Source: Earliella scabrosa (lineage: Eukaryota > Basidiomycota > Agaricomycetes > Polyporales > Polyporaceae). Taken from it: DNA of 64,000 nucleotides. The notes under the pieces are model-generated. The model saw only the letters and a program-made list of their open reading frames with translations. It made no database searches and was not told the origin of the DNA. Positions 46,072 to 57,388 of this stretch are shown in pieces. The stretch covers positions 744,001 to 808,000 of the forward strand of contig JABYQQ010000004.1 of NCBI GenBank assembly GCA_022605405.1. The letters run 5' to 3'. The number at the start of each line of letters is the position of its first letter. The first letter of the stretch is position 1. A program made the translations under genes and the position numbers.

Positions 46072-49056
46072 TCAGAACTCACCCGTCTCTGCTACAGCAG
46101 CTGCTTCGAATTTACGTCGCGTGAGCTCTGATAAATGATCTATTCGTTTCAGCTCGTCTCGGAGTTCTTGCGATAAACGACCACAGAGCTTGGAGGTGGA
46201 AAATGGACGCAGGATAATGAGCCCTTCAAGTGAGCGAACCCGAGACAGCATAACATATGCGCCTTGCAAACTCAGCGCACTTTCCAGGTCAACGATAGCA
46301 TGACTCAACGATTTCCCTTGGCTCTTGTAATCAGTATAGGCGTACGCAGGTAGTAAGGGTAACTGCTGTCTCGACACCCACTTCACGACCTTTGTGCCAC
46401 CGACTGACATTATACATTTGAAGCGTGTTGTCTCGGGAAATATTGGAACCACATCTTCCTCGAGATCGTCAGAAACTCTTCCAGCACCAGGTACATGGAT
46501 GTATGCCACCCTGGCATAACACACGCCGTCTATGACATCGTGAAGCACTGACTTCACGACTCCTTCCGCTCCGTTTACCAAACGCTTACTGAATGCAATA
46601 TTCTCACAAATCATTACCTTCATTCCTGGGAACAACGGTATTCCTCCAAGAGAGTCATTCGTCGCTGAGCTTGGCAGTTTCCATAAGCCTCTCTGTAGAT
46701 CTCCAGACACAGGCTTTCCGCCGATCTTGTCACGGGCATAGTACGTCGCTACGGGGACCCCTAATCGCCGAGCCTTATGAGCGATTATTCTGGCGTTAAG
46801 TGCATCTCTCAATACTTTTCTTCCAACAATGATCGGGGCGTCCTCGAAATTCTTCAGAGTCTCTGGATGATCGTGATGTACTTGGTGCGTTATTCGTCTA
46901 TAAAGGAGGTCAATATCACTCTTTTCTCCGGTGATCGCATTCCCCGATGCGCGTCCCTCACCGACGCGAACCCGACTGAGAAGGTCAGCATACTGTGGAT
47001 CTTCTGACTGCCGCTGATTTTTCACAAGCTTCACCACAGTGCTCACTTGACGCCACAAATATATTCCAAGTAGTTTATCAACACTCGTATGTTCACGTAC
47101 TGCTTGTAGACCTGGATGATTTACGCACTCATGATTGAACAATGTGGTCGCTTGTACCGGCTTCAGTTGACCAAAGTCACCTGTGAAGATAATATTGATT
47201 CCGCCAAACGGGTCAACAGCAGCAGCTCCACTGTCGCCTTTCGCCAACTGTAACCTTCGGGATACCTCGGCAAGGAATTTCGCGCCGATCATCGAGACCT
47301 CATCAATGATGAAATATCTAACAGGAGACCATATACCACGTAGCTCCTTGAGCATCTTTTTTGTCTTCTTGCCAGGTAACATCACCAAAGAGTGGACGGT
47401 GTAGCCGCCGATATTTAGTGCAGCTGCCCCAGTCGGAGCGCCAACCAGAACCTCCTTAGACCGATTTATCAATTCAAACAAACGAAGTATAGACTTCACA
47501 ACATGCGTTTTTCCAGTTCCTCCAACCCCGGCAATATACATAAGAAGCTGTTGACTATTATGAGGATTCTTAACATGATTTGCAACAAGACGGAATGCAC
47601 GCTCTTGCTCTCTGTTCTCTTTGAGACCCATCTCCTCAACTATCCGCTCTATGATCGCGGAGACCTCATCATGCAATTCGGGTAAGTCTTGAGTTGCTGA
47701 AGCTGGTATGTCGTTGAGGACGTCTCTACTAATTTCCTCCTCTACATGTCGGTTGAATCTTCTTCGCTTGGCTCGCCGTTCGTCGGGAGGCATATCCACC
47801 GCCGGACGTCGTTTTCCTCTGAGCGCACGCATGATTGCCTGCTGCTTGACTAATGTAGGGTCATCATCTTCTGTTCTAATAGGTGAAGTACCCAAGTCTC
47901 GCGGCTGTTCCTCAGTAGATCGCGCTTCACTTTGACCATAGCAGACATCAAGTACGTGTCGTGCACGGGATCCTACCATATTATCAAGTGACACCCGAAG
48001 AGCATCTCCGTTGTCAACATTATCAAATATGTTCTCGGTGTCAGCTTTGTCAAAGAGCTCATAATCATCCCCTAGCGGGTCATCATGTCCACGTCGAGAT
48101 GCTCCACCCTCGCCTGAAAGACCATCTCTCATAAAGGCCAACGCTTCGGCACGTCTCATCTCACGGTGAGCATCTCTTACATCACGACACTCGGACAACA
48201 CATTCATATTTTTAATAATCTCCATGTGTCGCTCTGATATTGACGAGCTCTGTCTCTCAAACACCTGCAGCCATGTCTCGTCACGATCGCGAAGGTCTGA
48301 CGGAGATCGCCATGGTACAAATAGAATCAGCATCATTCTCGCCCAAGCTTCCTTCTCCGGCGCATCCCTATCCGAACGGGGTACTCTATCCCCCAAGACA
48401 ACAGGCACAATCCAGACACCACGCTTGCGCAGACAATGAGTTTCGTATTGTGTATGCAGTGTCGAGGAGAAAAGACCCCTCACTAGTGGCTTACGGCCTC
48501 TCCTAGTATGGCCATGACCTACAGACGAATCCGGTAGGTTCCCCTGCATTCGATCCCCCATTGCGGACTGTCCGGACGCTGCATACTTTCTACTGATCTT
48601 TTCTACCATTCCGACGAACTCATACAGCGGAAGGCGGTCAAATTCAGGTTCAGTGTTACGATACACATAGTCCTGTTGCTGATTCGTTGCAGAGATTGAC
48701 CCAGGTTGTAATCTCAATACGAATGTCTCCTCCTCACCACATTCCTCCAATTCGTCGTCATCGTCATCAGAGCACTCATCATGCCGCTCAGACGTCTCAT
48801 GGTCCTCCGCTTCATGCAAATCCTCGGCGTCGCCATGTGTGTCTGGTGCTGTTGAGGAGATGTTGGGAACTGTGGACTCAGATGCGCTCAGCTGTGTAGG
48901 ATGCTCCTTGAAGTGCTGTCGAAACAATCTGTCGAATGAACCCCAATGGAGTAGGCGGAAGCTATGACTGGTATACACATCTCCTCCTCCAACTAGATAG
49001 CTCATGACTTGCTGATGTGATATTTCTTGGCGCGACAGCATGCGGTTCACGGTCAA
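46072..49056 (-). pseudogene. Helitron helicase half (Pif1-type)
   Basis: About 990 codons. Superfamily 1 helicase motifs are intact: Walker A GVGGTGKTHV, Walker B FIIDEVSMIG, GDFGQLKP, and motif V/VI region DYKSQGKSLSHAIVDL. In Helitrons this domain unwinds DNA during rolling-circle transposition and is fused to Rep in one polypeptide. Here the frame starts without an ATG, immediately after the Rep frame's stop. The first residues (LTVNRMLSRQEISHQQVMSY, which is TTG-initiated only by convention) match the usual Rep-helicase linker. The Rep and helicase halves are therefore separated by a one-step frameshift, not by gene fission. Confidence 0.85.
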
Positions 49057-49058
49057 GG

Positions 49059-51000
49059 TCAGTGCACCCCGCGATTGTTCTCCTCTGTCATGTGAGGAAA
49101 TTTCTCATTTGTTCTTTGAATGGCATACGATAATGCACCGAGTCCCACGTGGGCCGTGAGTGATGGTTTAGTGATGTAGTCAGTAATATAGTACAACAAG
49201 GCTTTCGCGGCCTCGCCTGAACCGATGAATTTGATGTCCATATTGCACTTCATTAAGAATATTATCAGATCATTATAGCTTGCAATTCGAGGATGCAATC
49301 TCCGCAAGAGGAGGGCTCCAGTCTCACTATCAAGCATGCTCAATGCACGAGTGGTGCCATCAATTCGCATTCTACAGAGAAGATCTTGTTGCTCAGGGCT
49401 TTCGGGTATGGTGCCCTTCGCTATGTATTTGAAGCAAGTAGAGTTATGTTCATGCCAATTAAATTCTTTGACTAGTTCTGCGACGAAAGCATCAAATGCT
49501 TCGTCAAAGTCAACTCTCCGCTCAAAAGCACGGATTGATGGGCCAGGGACAGCTCCCGGATGATTGTTTCCAGACTCCTGCGCTCGATTCGGACGGCGGA
49601 GGGGACAGCCTGGTCTCTCCTCGACAACCTCCTCCGTGTTCGGCAGCTCACATTTGATCACTGACTCCAACCACTTGAACATATGGTCACGGTAAGTCTC
49701 TGAGTTTCCCATCTCGTCCCGGAGCTTCTGCGGAGAGAGATGACCATCAAGCCAAATGAGCATGTGGCAGTGCAAGGTTCCTCGCCCTTGTGCTTCTACT
49801 GTTCCATAGTATGCCTTACACTTGCCGAATAGACCCTTCCCTGGTCGACCGAATCTCAGAACAATATTTATAAAGTTGCTGATCATTGTATGAAAGAAGC
49901 GAGCACATGCATCTGGATTCTTTGCAGCAATGACACTCCTCTGCCATCTTGACAGTTCCTCCCCCCGCATGCGATCCTCAACATCAATCTCATGGCCTGC
50001 ATACAAACGAACAAGAGGATGGTCTCTATCAGAAGGATTGAGGGTTATGAACAGCGTAGGTGGCCCTTCAAAATTTATGAGTGCGCGTATCTGATTCCTG
50101 AGGCCAATTTTATAGCCGTTCGAGCCAGGAATGTCATGCGAAGATGTGTTGACTTTAAGCAGTAGCCGAAGAATATTTGCTTCCTCTTGATTACGAGCCT
50201 TATATTGAGGGCTGAGCTTTAACTGAGCAATCATACGATCAAGTGTCTCAACATTGACCTTGAGCAACTCTTCCACGATCTGATCTCTCTGTGAAGCTCG
50301 CACGTGAAATGTAACAGAATCAAACACGGCCTTCTTCTGCCGTATGTTATAGTAAACAAATGCAAAGTCCGGATCTTTTCTGAACGGCGATCCTTCTACT
50401 GCAAGGAGATATTTCAACTGCTGGTCAAGTGATAGTGAGGTTAATCGGCGAGGTTCATGAAAGCCACCAATCCCCCAGGGGTCCAGATGCGGAAACAGCC
50501 ACGAGAGCAGAGAGGGATTCTCGAAGTCAGGGATAAAGGTACTTCCAGCCTGAGATTTGATAAAACCACCTCCGTTCAAACAGTGTGAGACAGCCCGCAT
50601 CGACATCAACTTTATATTCTGTGGAGTGTCATCGCTATCAGTATAGCCCACACTTTCAAGCAGCATGTCATCATCAGTCGGTCGGCGATCCTGCGACTCC
50701 AGCCCTGGTACGTAGCTTTCGGTGGCACCGGTCATGGCATCGTTTAACTGGATATGTCCTATCTCCATGGAGCAGGGAACACCTTCATCGCGATGCTCGT
50801 TACCTGGCCCCAACAACGAATCCAAATTCTCCTGACTGAAGCCTCGGAATCGATCTGTTACCCTATAGCTATCGTTACTGTCAGTGAGGAAATTAATCAT
50901 GAGCTTCACCCGGGATTTCGACACTAGAACCGGATTCAAACTCTCGATGTTCTTCGCGGTCGGTTTAGTTTTTCCCACAAACACCGCGCACACAGTATCC
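49059..51000 (-). pseudogene. Helitron Rep (HUH nuclease) half
   Basis: About 645 codons, containing the Helitron-like N region with the HUH motif in GRGTLHCHMLIWLDG and the tyrosine segment YYITDYITKP. These carry out the nicking and joining of rolling-circle replication. The frame ends in VH-stop right where Rep normally continues into the helicase linker. The bases CGCGGGGTGCACTGA show that one missing base, or two extra, in a G run shifts the frame. Upstream, the frame runs straight into the LTR insertion at 51000-51005. Confidence 0.85.
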
Positions 51001-51005
51001 CTTAT

Positions 51006-51299
51006 TGATACGGCTACCGCGAGAGCACGCGGGAAGGAAGGGCGGGGAGAAAGTACCAGCTCAAAACTGAGGACTTAGACCCCAGTTCGAGTGGCTTATA
51101 TTCACGTAGCTACGTACACCATAAAACCAAAGTAAGTATGGCATAAGCACGGAGTGAATACAAGACTTGAATCTCCGTAGTTATCGATACTAGTGTACAG
51201 ACTAATCTGCGTACTTATCTGTGCATAACTATCTCTGAGGTTATCTTACATGATCGGAAGTCCGCGCGAATCGGACGCAATCTGTCCTGAACCGTAACA
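51006..51299 (-). repeat. 3' LTR of the chromovirus
   Basis: 294 bp, identical to the other LTR except for one base at 51063 (A here, G at 57459). On the coding strand the difference is C to T within a CpG. Confidence 0.96.
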
Positions 51300-51303
51300 A
51301 ATA

Positions 51304-51313
51304 CCCCCTTCTC
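51304..51313 (-). promoter_or_regulatory. Polypurine tract
   Basis: The coding strand reads GAGAAGGGGG four bases before the 3' LTR, the expected place for plus-strand priming. Confidence 0.7.
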
Positions 51314-51326
51314 AAGAATCGTGTCC

Positions 51327-54300
51327 TCACGATTCCGTGTCCACTACTACTCCGAGAGTCCAGTAAGTCTTTGTTCTTCTCAACTGCCATTTATCCCATT
51401 TCCTAGTCCAATAATTCCAATGCCGTTGGTCTGGATCCATCACTTCTACTAGCCGAGACCGTGGCGCTATGGTAATAGTCGGCATACGTGGAGCGGTAGG
51501 ATTCTTCGCATGGAAGGCGTCAATCAGCGGTCGACAGGTCTTGAGAAGGTCAGAGCGCTTTTCCCAAGTGTTCTCGGACCGCGGCTTATCCTTCCATTTG
51601 ACTAGATACCGCAGAGCACCCCGCACAACCTTTGAGTCCAAGATCTCTTCGGGTTGGGGAAGAGAATCTGTCACGGCAGGTACGTCCGCGACGAGCTTGG
51701 GTTGATTAGGAAAGGTCGGCTGATGCGCTGGTGACAGCAGTGCCTCGTTGAAGACCAGGTGGATGGCTTTCCACTGCGGAGGAAGTTTCAGACGGTACGC
51801 TCCGGACCCAACCTTCGCTTGGACTTGAAAAGGTCCGTAACGTTTATCTTCTAACTTCTTATTAGGTCGTTCACTCGATATGTGGAAAGAGTCGAGTAGA
51901 ACCCAGTCTCCGACGTTGTATTGCACTGATTCCCTACGATGCTTATCGTACTTCCGCTTCATAGCCTTCTGCGCGACCTTTAACGCCGTGGTGGCTTGGC
52001 GTGAAATGTCTCGCATGCGCGCTGCAAACTGCTCGGCTTCCTCCGCCACAACCTTCTGTTTCGTCTCTGGGCCTGTAAACGCGTGACGACCATGGGTCAT
52101 GTAGAATGGGGAGAATCCGGTGGCGGAATGCTTCCTGTTCCGGTATGCAAACATCGCAAGTGGTAACCAGTCAGGCCAGTCGTCCTGACGATGATTAACA
52201 AAAATGCGAAGATAGTTTTCAATCTCCTGGTTGATCCGCTCAGTTTGCCCATCTGTTTGCGGGTGATAGGCTGTGCTGGGGTTCCCCTGGATGCCCAGCT
52301 TCCGATACAGATCTCGGATGAACGAGGAGACGAAAATAGATCCACGATCTGACCAAACACGTCGTGGTAATCCGTGGTTCGCATACACATGTTTAATGAA
52401 CAGGTTCGCCCATCCCTCTGCACTGAGCTCGTCTGTACAAGGGATAGCGATGAAGTCCTTGGACTTCATATCCACAATGACAAGAATTGCATTGTTTCCA
52501 TGAGAGTCCGGTAGGTGAGTGATCATATCCACAGAGATGTATTCCCAGTTGTATTCCGGGATAGGGTTTGGGTTAAGCGGTGCCGCGCGAGGTCTGTGAT
52601 CAATTTTCGACTTCTGACAGATAGCACATCCCTTGACATATGCGCGGATGTCTTTCCGCATGGATGGCCACCAGTAAGAGCGGAAAATCAATTCCTGTGT
52701 TTTCTCGCGACCTGGATGTCCCACGCTAACCGAGTCATGATGCGCAGCAATGATACGACCGCGCAAACCCTGATCATTGGGGATAACTAATTTCCCCTTC
52801 CTGTAGATAAGACCGTCCTCGGTCTTCTCAAAATCACCATTAACACCGACTTTGCTAGTTACAGACTCATCCAGAAGGTGAATCAGAGTATGACAATCCT
52901 TCTGAATATTATCTGCACCATCGATAGTTGTTACAGGGCGGAACCATTCAGGCTTGAGTAGTGTGATGTCATTGTTTGCATCATCGCCAATGTCGTGATC
53001 GGGTCGGCGAGACAATGCATCAGATCTGCCCATGGTTCTGCCTGGTCGGTGTACGAGCGTGAAATCATAGTCCTGCAAGGTGAGAACCCATCGCGCCTGA
53101 CGAGGATTAAGTCGTTGGGGCTTCCTGAAATATTCGAGATTTTTGTGATCTGTGTGGATCTCGAATTTCTGCTTCGCTCCTTTCAGGAAATGCCGCCACT
53201 CGTCTAGCGCTGTCATAAGGGCTAACATCTCACGGTCATAGATTTCATAATTGCGCTCTGCAGGTGAGAGGGATTTGGAGAGAAACGCGATGGTTCGCCA
53301 CTGTCCATTCTGTTTTTGCGCGAGCTCAGCTCCAAGCGCAAACTTCGAGGCATCGCATTCTACCCTGAACGGATCAGTATCATTTGGGATCGCGAGTACA
53401 GGTGCTGAGGTAATCGCGATTTTGATCCGATCAAAGGCGTCTTGCTCAGCCTCGGTCCACTTCCATTCTACAAGCCCAGTCAATCTATTCAACGGTGCTG
53501 CAATTTTTGAGAAGTCTTTGATAAATCGACGGTAGAAATTTGCGAAGCCAAGAAAACCCTGTACGTCCCGTTTGCACTTCGGGACAGGCCAGCCCGTAAC
53601 TCCGGCGACCTTAGCGGGGTCCATCTTGACTACTCCAGGAGCAATGATATGTCCGAGATACTCGGTCTCCTGTACTTCGAATTCGCACTTTTCTGGCTTA
53701 ACCGTCAACTTATTTTCACGCAAAATCTGCAGCACTTGTCGAACGATTGATCGATGCTCTGCTAGGTCCTTAGAGAAAATCAGGATGTCATCGAGGTATA
53801 CAATAACCTTTCCCCTTAAGATGAGATCATGAAATATGTCATTCATCATCATCTGAAAGGTAGAAGGGCTATTCGATAGACCAAAGAACATGACGCGAGG
53901 TTCGTATAGGCCACGGTTGGTGATGAACGCAGCCTTCTCTTCGTCACCTTCTTTCATTCGAATATTATTGTAACCCCACCGAATATCCAACTTAGTGAAG
54001 TACTTCGCGCCCTTGAGCTTATTCAATAGATCGCTCATAAGGGGTAATGGATACTTATTCTTTTTCGTCATGTCGTTCAGCTTCCGATAATCCTGTACAG
54101 GTCGGAGCTTCCCGTCTTTTTTCTTGACGAAGAAGAAAGGTGTGCCCCATGGGGACTTGGATGGTCGTATCCGTCCAGTGCGAAGATTCTCCTCTAAGAA
54201 ATTGTCTAATGCATCCTGTTCCTCCAGCGTCATGGGATAAATCTTTCCGCAGTAGGGCTTAGCATCGGGGAGGAGCTCTATGACGTGATCATAGGGACGA

Positions 54301-54605
54301 TGTTCCGGCAACACGTCAAACGTGTCTTCCGCGAACACGTCCTCGAAGTCCCGATATTGTTCCGGAACGAGCTCTTCAAATGTGCGTTTCCCCTTAGCTT
54401 GATTCTGTTCAATTGCAATTTCCATCGCAACCGAAGTCTTAGCCCGTATGTGTACCGCGTTAAGATATTCCCGACGAGACTTTAAGTACGACGAAGTATT
54501 CAGCATAAAGACATGTTCACCCTCATCTATGACACGCTGACAAGTGGAAGGGCAACGATTAAATTCAACCGTCTTCTTTTGCCAGTCAATTGAGGGATTA
54601 TGATG
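51327..54605 (-). CDS. pol: Chromovirus reverse transcriptase-RNase H-integrase-chromodomain
   Basis: About 1,090 codons after the internal TAA. Domains in order: reverse transcriptase (VQDYRKLNDMTKKNKYPLPL, catalytic YLDDILIFS), RNase H (FRVECDASKFALGAELAQKQ, IHTDHKNLEYF), integrase zinc finger (HPGREKTQELI with CAICQKSK) and catalytic core (VDMITHLP, WSDRGSIFVSSF, YHPQTDGQTERINQEIENY), and a C-terminal chromodomain (LRYLVKWKDKPRSENTWEK). The chromodomain marks the chromovirus clade and usually steers integration to marked chromatin. Apart from the upstream stop I see no lesion. Confidence 0.93.
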   Translation of the reverse strand, partial: HHNPSIDWQKKTVEFNRCPSTCQRVIDEGEHVFMLNTSSYLKSRREYLNAVHIRAKTSVAMEIAIEQNQAKGKRTFEELVPEQYRDFEDVFAEDTFDVLPEHRPYDHVIELLPDAKPYCGKIYPMTLEEQDALDNFLEENLRTGRIRPSKSPWGTPFFFVKKKDGKLRPVQDYRKLNDMTKKNKYPLPLMSDLLNKLKGAKYFTKLDIRWGYNNIRMKEGDEEKAAFITNRGLYEPRVMFFGLSNSPSTFQMMMNDIFHDLILRGKVIVYLDDILIFSKDLAEHRSIVRQVLQILRENKLTVKPEKCEFEVQETEYLGHIIAPGVVKMDPAKVAGVTGWPVPKCKRDVQGFLGFANFYRRFIKDFSKIAAPLNRLTGLVEWKWTEAEQDAFDRIKIAITSAPVLAIPNDTDPFRVECDASKFALGAELAQKQNGQWRTIAFLSKSLSPAERNYEIYDREMLALMTALDEWRHFLKGAKQKFEIHTDHKNLEYFRKPQRLNPRQARWVLTLQDYDFTLVHRPGRTMGRSDALSRRPDHDIGDDANNDITLLKPEWFRPVTTIDGADNIQKDCHTLIHLLDESVTSKVGVNGDFEKTEDGLIYRKGKLVIPNDQGLRGRIIAAHHDSVSVGHPGREKTQELIFRSYWWPSMRKDIRAYVKGCAICQKSKIDHRPRAAPLNPNPIPEYNWEYISVDMITHLPDSHGNNAILVIVDMKSKDFIAIPCTDELSAEGWANLFIKHVYANHGLPRRVWSDRGSIFVSSFIRDLYRKLGIQGNPSTAYHPQTDGQTERINQEIENYLRIFVNHRQDDWPDWLPLAMFAYRNRKHSATGFSPFYMTHGRHAFTGPETKQKVVAEEAEQFAARMRDISRQATTALKVAQKAMKRKYDKHRRESVQYNVGDWVLLDSFHISSERPNKKLEDKRYGPFQVQAKVGSGAYRLKLPPQWKAIHLVFNEALLSPAHQPTFPNQPKLVADVPAVTDSLPQPEEILDSKVVRGALRYLVKWKDKPRSENTWEKRSDLLKTCRPLIDAFHAKNPTAPRMPTITIAPRSRLVEVMDPDQRHWNYWTRKWDKWQLRRTKTYWTLGVVVDTES

Positions 54606-55415
54606 TTAAATCCACTCATGGCCCAAGAATAGGTCAGCCTTTCCCAAGTCAGTCACTAGGAATTGCACACGTTCGCGATGATCGCCAATGCGCAGCCATA
54701 GAATTACGTAGTGGGTGATACAGCCTCCCACGTTCGGAGTACCGTCTGCGTTATACACCGCAATCGGTTGCTCGAACGGGTGCATTGTAAGCTTTGCTCG
54801 TCGGACCAAATCTCTATGTACGCAAGAACCTGTGCAGCCAGTGTCCACTAAGCCCACTAAGTCCGTCTGCTCGCCCGTCTCGGGATTCTCGATGGTCAGC
54901 GGAATGTCCAATTGGCGCCTCGCGCCGGACCCGCGTACCACCTTGAAATACCGAGGCCCCTCTCGTGTGATACTGAATGCATTTGTCTTGGTGTCCGCCG
55001 CACTCGGACGAGTTTTCTCGATTTTTTCTGGGTTTTTATTGCTAGTGCTAATAGTACAAGTAGGAGTAGAAGGGGAAGGGGGAGAAACGAAAGAGGAATT
55101 AAGCACCGGTACGAACCGCCGGCCGCGCTCGTGACGAGACGCCTCTTCGGTATGAGACAAGGGGGAAAGAGAAGGAGGAGGTGACGAAGTGCGAGTCGGA
55201 GTCGAGGTCGAAGTCGAAGGCATGGGAGAGTCGTCGATGTCGGAAGGAACGTAGTGTTCAAGAACTGAGAACCGGTTCGGCGTTGCTATCGTACAGTGAG
55301 ATCCCGAGTCGAGAGAGAGAGATGTTGAAGAAGGAAGCGAAATGGAATGGGAGCTCGTAGGTGCGGTTACACGCTCCCGGTGTCGAAACCCTGCGCCGCG
55401 AAGTCCTCTGGGTCT
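54606..55415 (-). CDS. pol: Chromovirus protease region of pol (-1 frame), ends at an internal stop
   Basis: The pol frame is open from 55415, overlapping gag by about 49 nt. The aspartic protease active site is LVGLVDTGCTGSCVH (DTG), with a second conserved segment DLFLGHEWI. The protease cleaves the Gag-Pol precursor. The frame is broken by one TAA at 54606 directly after GHEWI; the same frame then continues open into reverse transcriptase (HHNPSIDWQKK). The start shown is the upstream limit of the open frame, since expression is expected by frameshifting, not from its own ATG. Confidence 0.82.
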   Translation of the reverse strand, partial: RPRGLRGAGFRHRERVTAPTSSHSISLPSSTSLSLDSGSHCTIATPNRFSVLEHYVPSDIDDSPMPSTSTSTPTRTSSPPPSLSPLSHTEEASRHERGRRFVPVLNSSFVSPPSPSTPTCTISTSNKNPEKIEKTRPSAADTKTNAFSITREGPRYFKVVRGSGARRQLDIPLTIENPETGEQTDLVGLVDTGCTGSCVHRDLVRRAKLTMHPFEQPIAVYNADGTPNVGGCITHYVILWLRIGDHRERVQFLVTDLGKADLFLGHEWI

Positions 55416-56386
55416 TCAGCGGCATAGTGCCGAATCGCCTCGAGGAAGTCCTCGCGCGATCCTTCTTCTTCCCATGCACGCCGGATGCGCTGCTGCTCTG
55501 GCGTCCGGTTGGGGATATGCCAAGGGGACTGACACGGTCCGGCTTCGGACCTTTTCTTGCCGCACTTGATGCAGGCGCGATCGAGGTCCATGGGCTGACC
55601 ACGACCGCCGTAGAGGATGCCGGTGCCGTCGCGTCGAGTAGTCGGATACTGGGGAGCTGAAGCAGGCGTCGTCGGAGCCGGGGGAGGAGGCGGAGGAGGA
55701 CGCGTCGTCGATGAGGAGGGGTTCGTCGACGCGCGTTGCGAAGAGGAAGAGGGATGGGACGCGGGCATGTTGCCGCGCATGATGATCTGACCCTTGCGCC
55801 AGAGGGTGTCGATGCTGGTGATGCGCTTCTTCCACTCGTCGTAGTTGGAAGGCTCGCTACCGCTGGCGTAGATAGTCTGGATGATGTCGCGCTTGGTGTT
55901 GCGCTGGAGAAGGTCGAGGACGTGAGAGTCGGTTGTCTTGAAGCCGGCCTGCTCGACGAGCTCCTCGAAGTCGAGGAAGAACTCGTTCGCCTCGCGGTTC
56001 CCCATGAAGCACCGCTCGAGTCGAACTTGCGCGGTCTTGGCCAGGTTCGGGTCGACGAAGACCTTGTCTAGAGCCTCCCAGAACTCCGCGAGGTCCTTGA
56101 ATGACCATTGGCCCGCCTGGTGGTGCTTCTTGGAGAACGCCTCCCTCCAGTGTTCGATGCGTTCGCCTCGGATGAACGAGACAACTGTAGTAATGGCTCG
56201 ATCCTTTTCCATGCTTCCCACGTGGAGCTGGAGCTGCTGCTTCCAGGGCTGGTATCGGGCCTTGTTAGTCCCATCGAAGGCGTCGGGGGGCTGGGCCTTC
56301 GTGGTGGTCGGGAGGAGACGCTTGAAGAGGGTCTCGATCGCCTTGTCGACGTAGGCTTGCGCAGTCGGATCGAGAGGTGCCGCCAT
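55367..56386 (-). CDS. gag: Chromovirus Gag
   Basis: 339 residues from ATG 56386. The capsid-like helical region has the Ty3 retrotransposon gag layout (FDGTNKARYQPWKQQLQLHV, ERCFMGNREANEFFLDFEEL). It is followed by a Ser/Pro-rich linker and a Cys/His cluster (CIKCGKKRSEAGPCQSPWH) that resembles a variant zinc knuckle. Gag assembles the virus-like particle and packages RNA. The stop at 55367 lies in an overlap with the pol frame (-1). Another frame starting MDSDYDTLLQQIFP at 56784 precedes and overlaps gag. Confidence 0.88.
   Translation of the reverse strand: MAAPLDPTAQAYVDKAIETLFKRLLPTTTKAQPPDAFDGTNKARYQPWKQQLQLHVGSMEKDRAITTVVSFIRGERIEHWREAFSKKHHQAGQWSFKDLAEFWEALDKVFVDPNLAKTAQVRLERCFMGNREANEFFLDFEELVEQAGFKTTDSHVLDLLQRNTKRDIIQTIYASGSEPSNYDEWKKRITSIDTLWRKGQIIMRGNMPASHPSSSSQRASTNPSSSTTRPPPPPPPAPTTPASAPQYPTTRRDGTGILYGGRGQPMDLDRACIKCGKKRSEAGPCQSPWHIPNRTPEQQRIRRAWEEEGSREDFLEAIRHYAAEDPEDFAAQGFDTGSV
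55385..55391 (-). promoter_or_regulatory. Candidate -1 ribosomal frameshift heptamer GGGTTTC
   Basis: The coding strand reads G-GGT-TTC in the gag frame, 18 nt before the gag stop codon begins. It fits X-XXY-YYZ, and slipping back one base enters the open pol frame. No downstream pseudoknot was worked out. Confidence 0.5.
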
Positions 56387-57388
56387 CGTTCCTGCTGTTC
56401 GAGAAGTTTGGGATGAGGGGGGCGGGTTGACGGCTTGGGTGGTAGTGAGGAGTGGAGAGGAGGTCGCACGAGTGATGGGTGTGAGGTGTGAGTGGTCGTC
56501 GAGTCGCCCAAGCTGAGAGGTGTTGTCGTCGTAGCGATGGATGCAGGGGGTGTGCTCGCACGAGTTGAAGTCGTCCGTGTCAAGGTCGAAGTAGAAGTCG
56601 TGGTCGAGGTGGTAGTCGTGCGCGTGGAAAGCACTCGCGCAGGACAGGCTTGGAGGTGGGGAGGGAGAGGCGCGTTCGGGGGAGAGGTGTCCGGGGACGA
56701 AGCGCGAGTCGCGCTCGTCAAGAGAGGGGGAGCGGGCGTGGGCGGAAATATTTGCTGTAGTAATGTATCGTAGTCAGAGTCCATGTGACGAACCCAACCC
56801 ACCGTCTAGTGCACGGTGCGCCGGCGATCGAGGGATTTAGTCCCCGACCCGGACAGGAAGTCAGGTGTGTAGCGTAGAGGGTCCGCCGAGACAGCACTCG
56901 GGGGCTCGGACTCTCCAGCGGCTGTAACGCGCCTGCCTCAAAAGGCTGACTGACGCGAGGGGGAGCTTGAGGGTACTTGAATACAGAAGGTACCTAACGA
57001 GAACCTAACGTAGTTAGCTAATGACGCGTAACGAACACGATACCGTAGAGTAAGAGGGTCTTGACGAGGGAGGAGGGATCCACCGGGGTGACAAGCCGGA
57101 GGAGTTGCGCGTCGAGGAAGGGAGTCGTCCCAACGCGTTGCGGATGGTGTCGCCAAGCGAGAGATGAGTGAGGAGGAGGTGGTCGCGTGTCCGAGGGAAG
57201 TCGTCCCAGTGCGCGACGTCGGAGGACGAAGAGGAGAGGTAGGAATGAAGAGGTCGGATGACGGAGAACGGAAGAGGAAGGACGGCGCCTAAGGCTCAGG
57301 CGTGTCGGCTAGGGTGGACGAAAGAGGAAGTGTAGACGCCCTCGTGCCCGCTAGATGCCACGGACGCGAGAGGAAGGGAAGATGGGGG

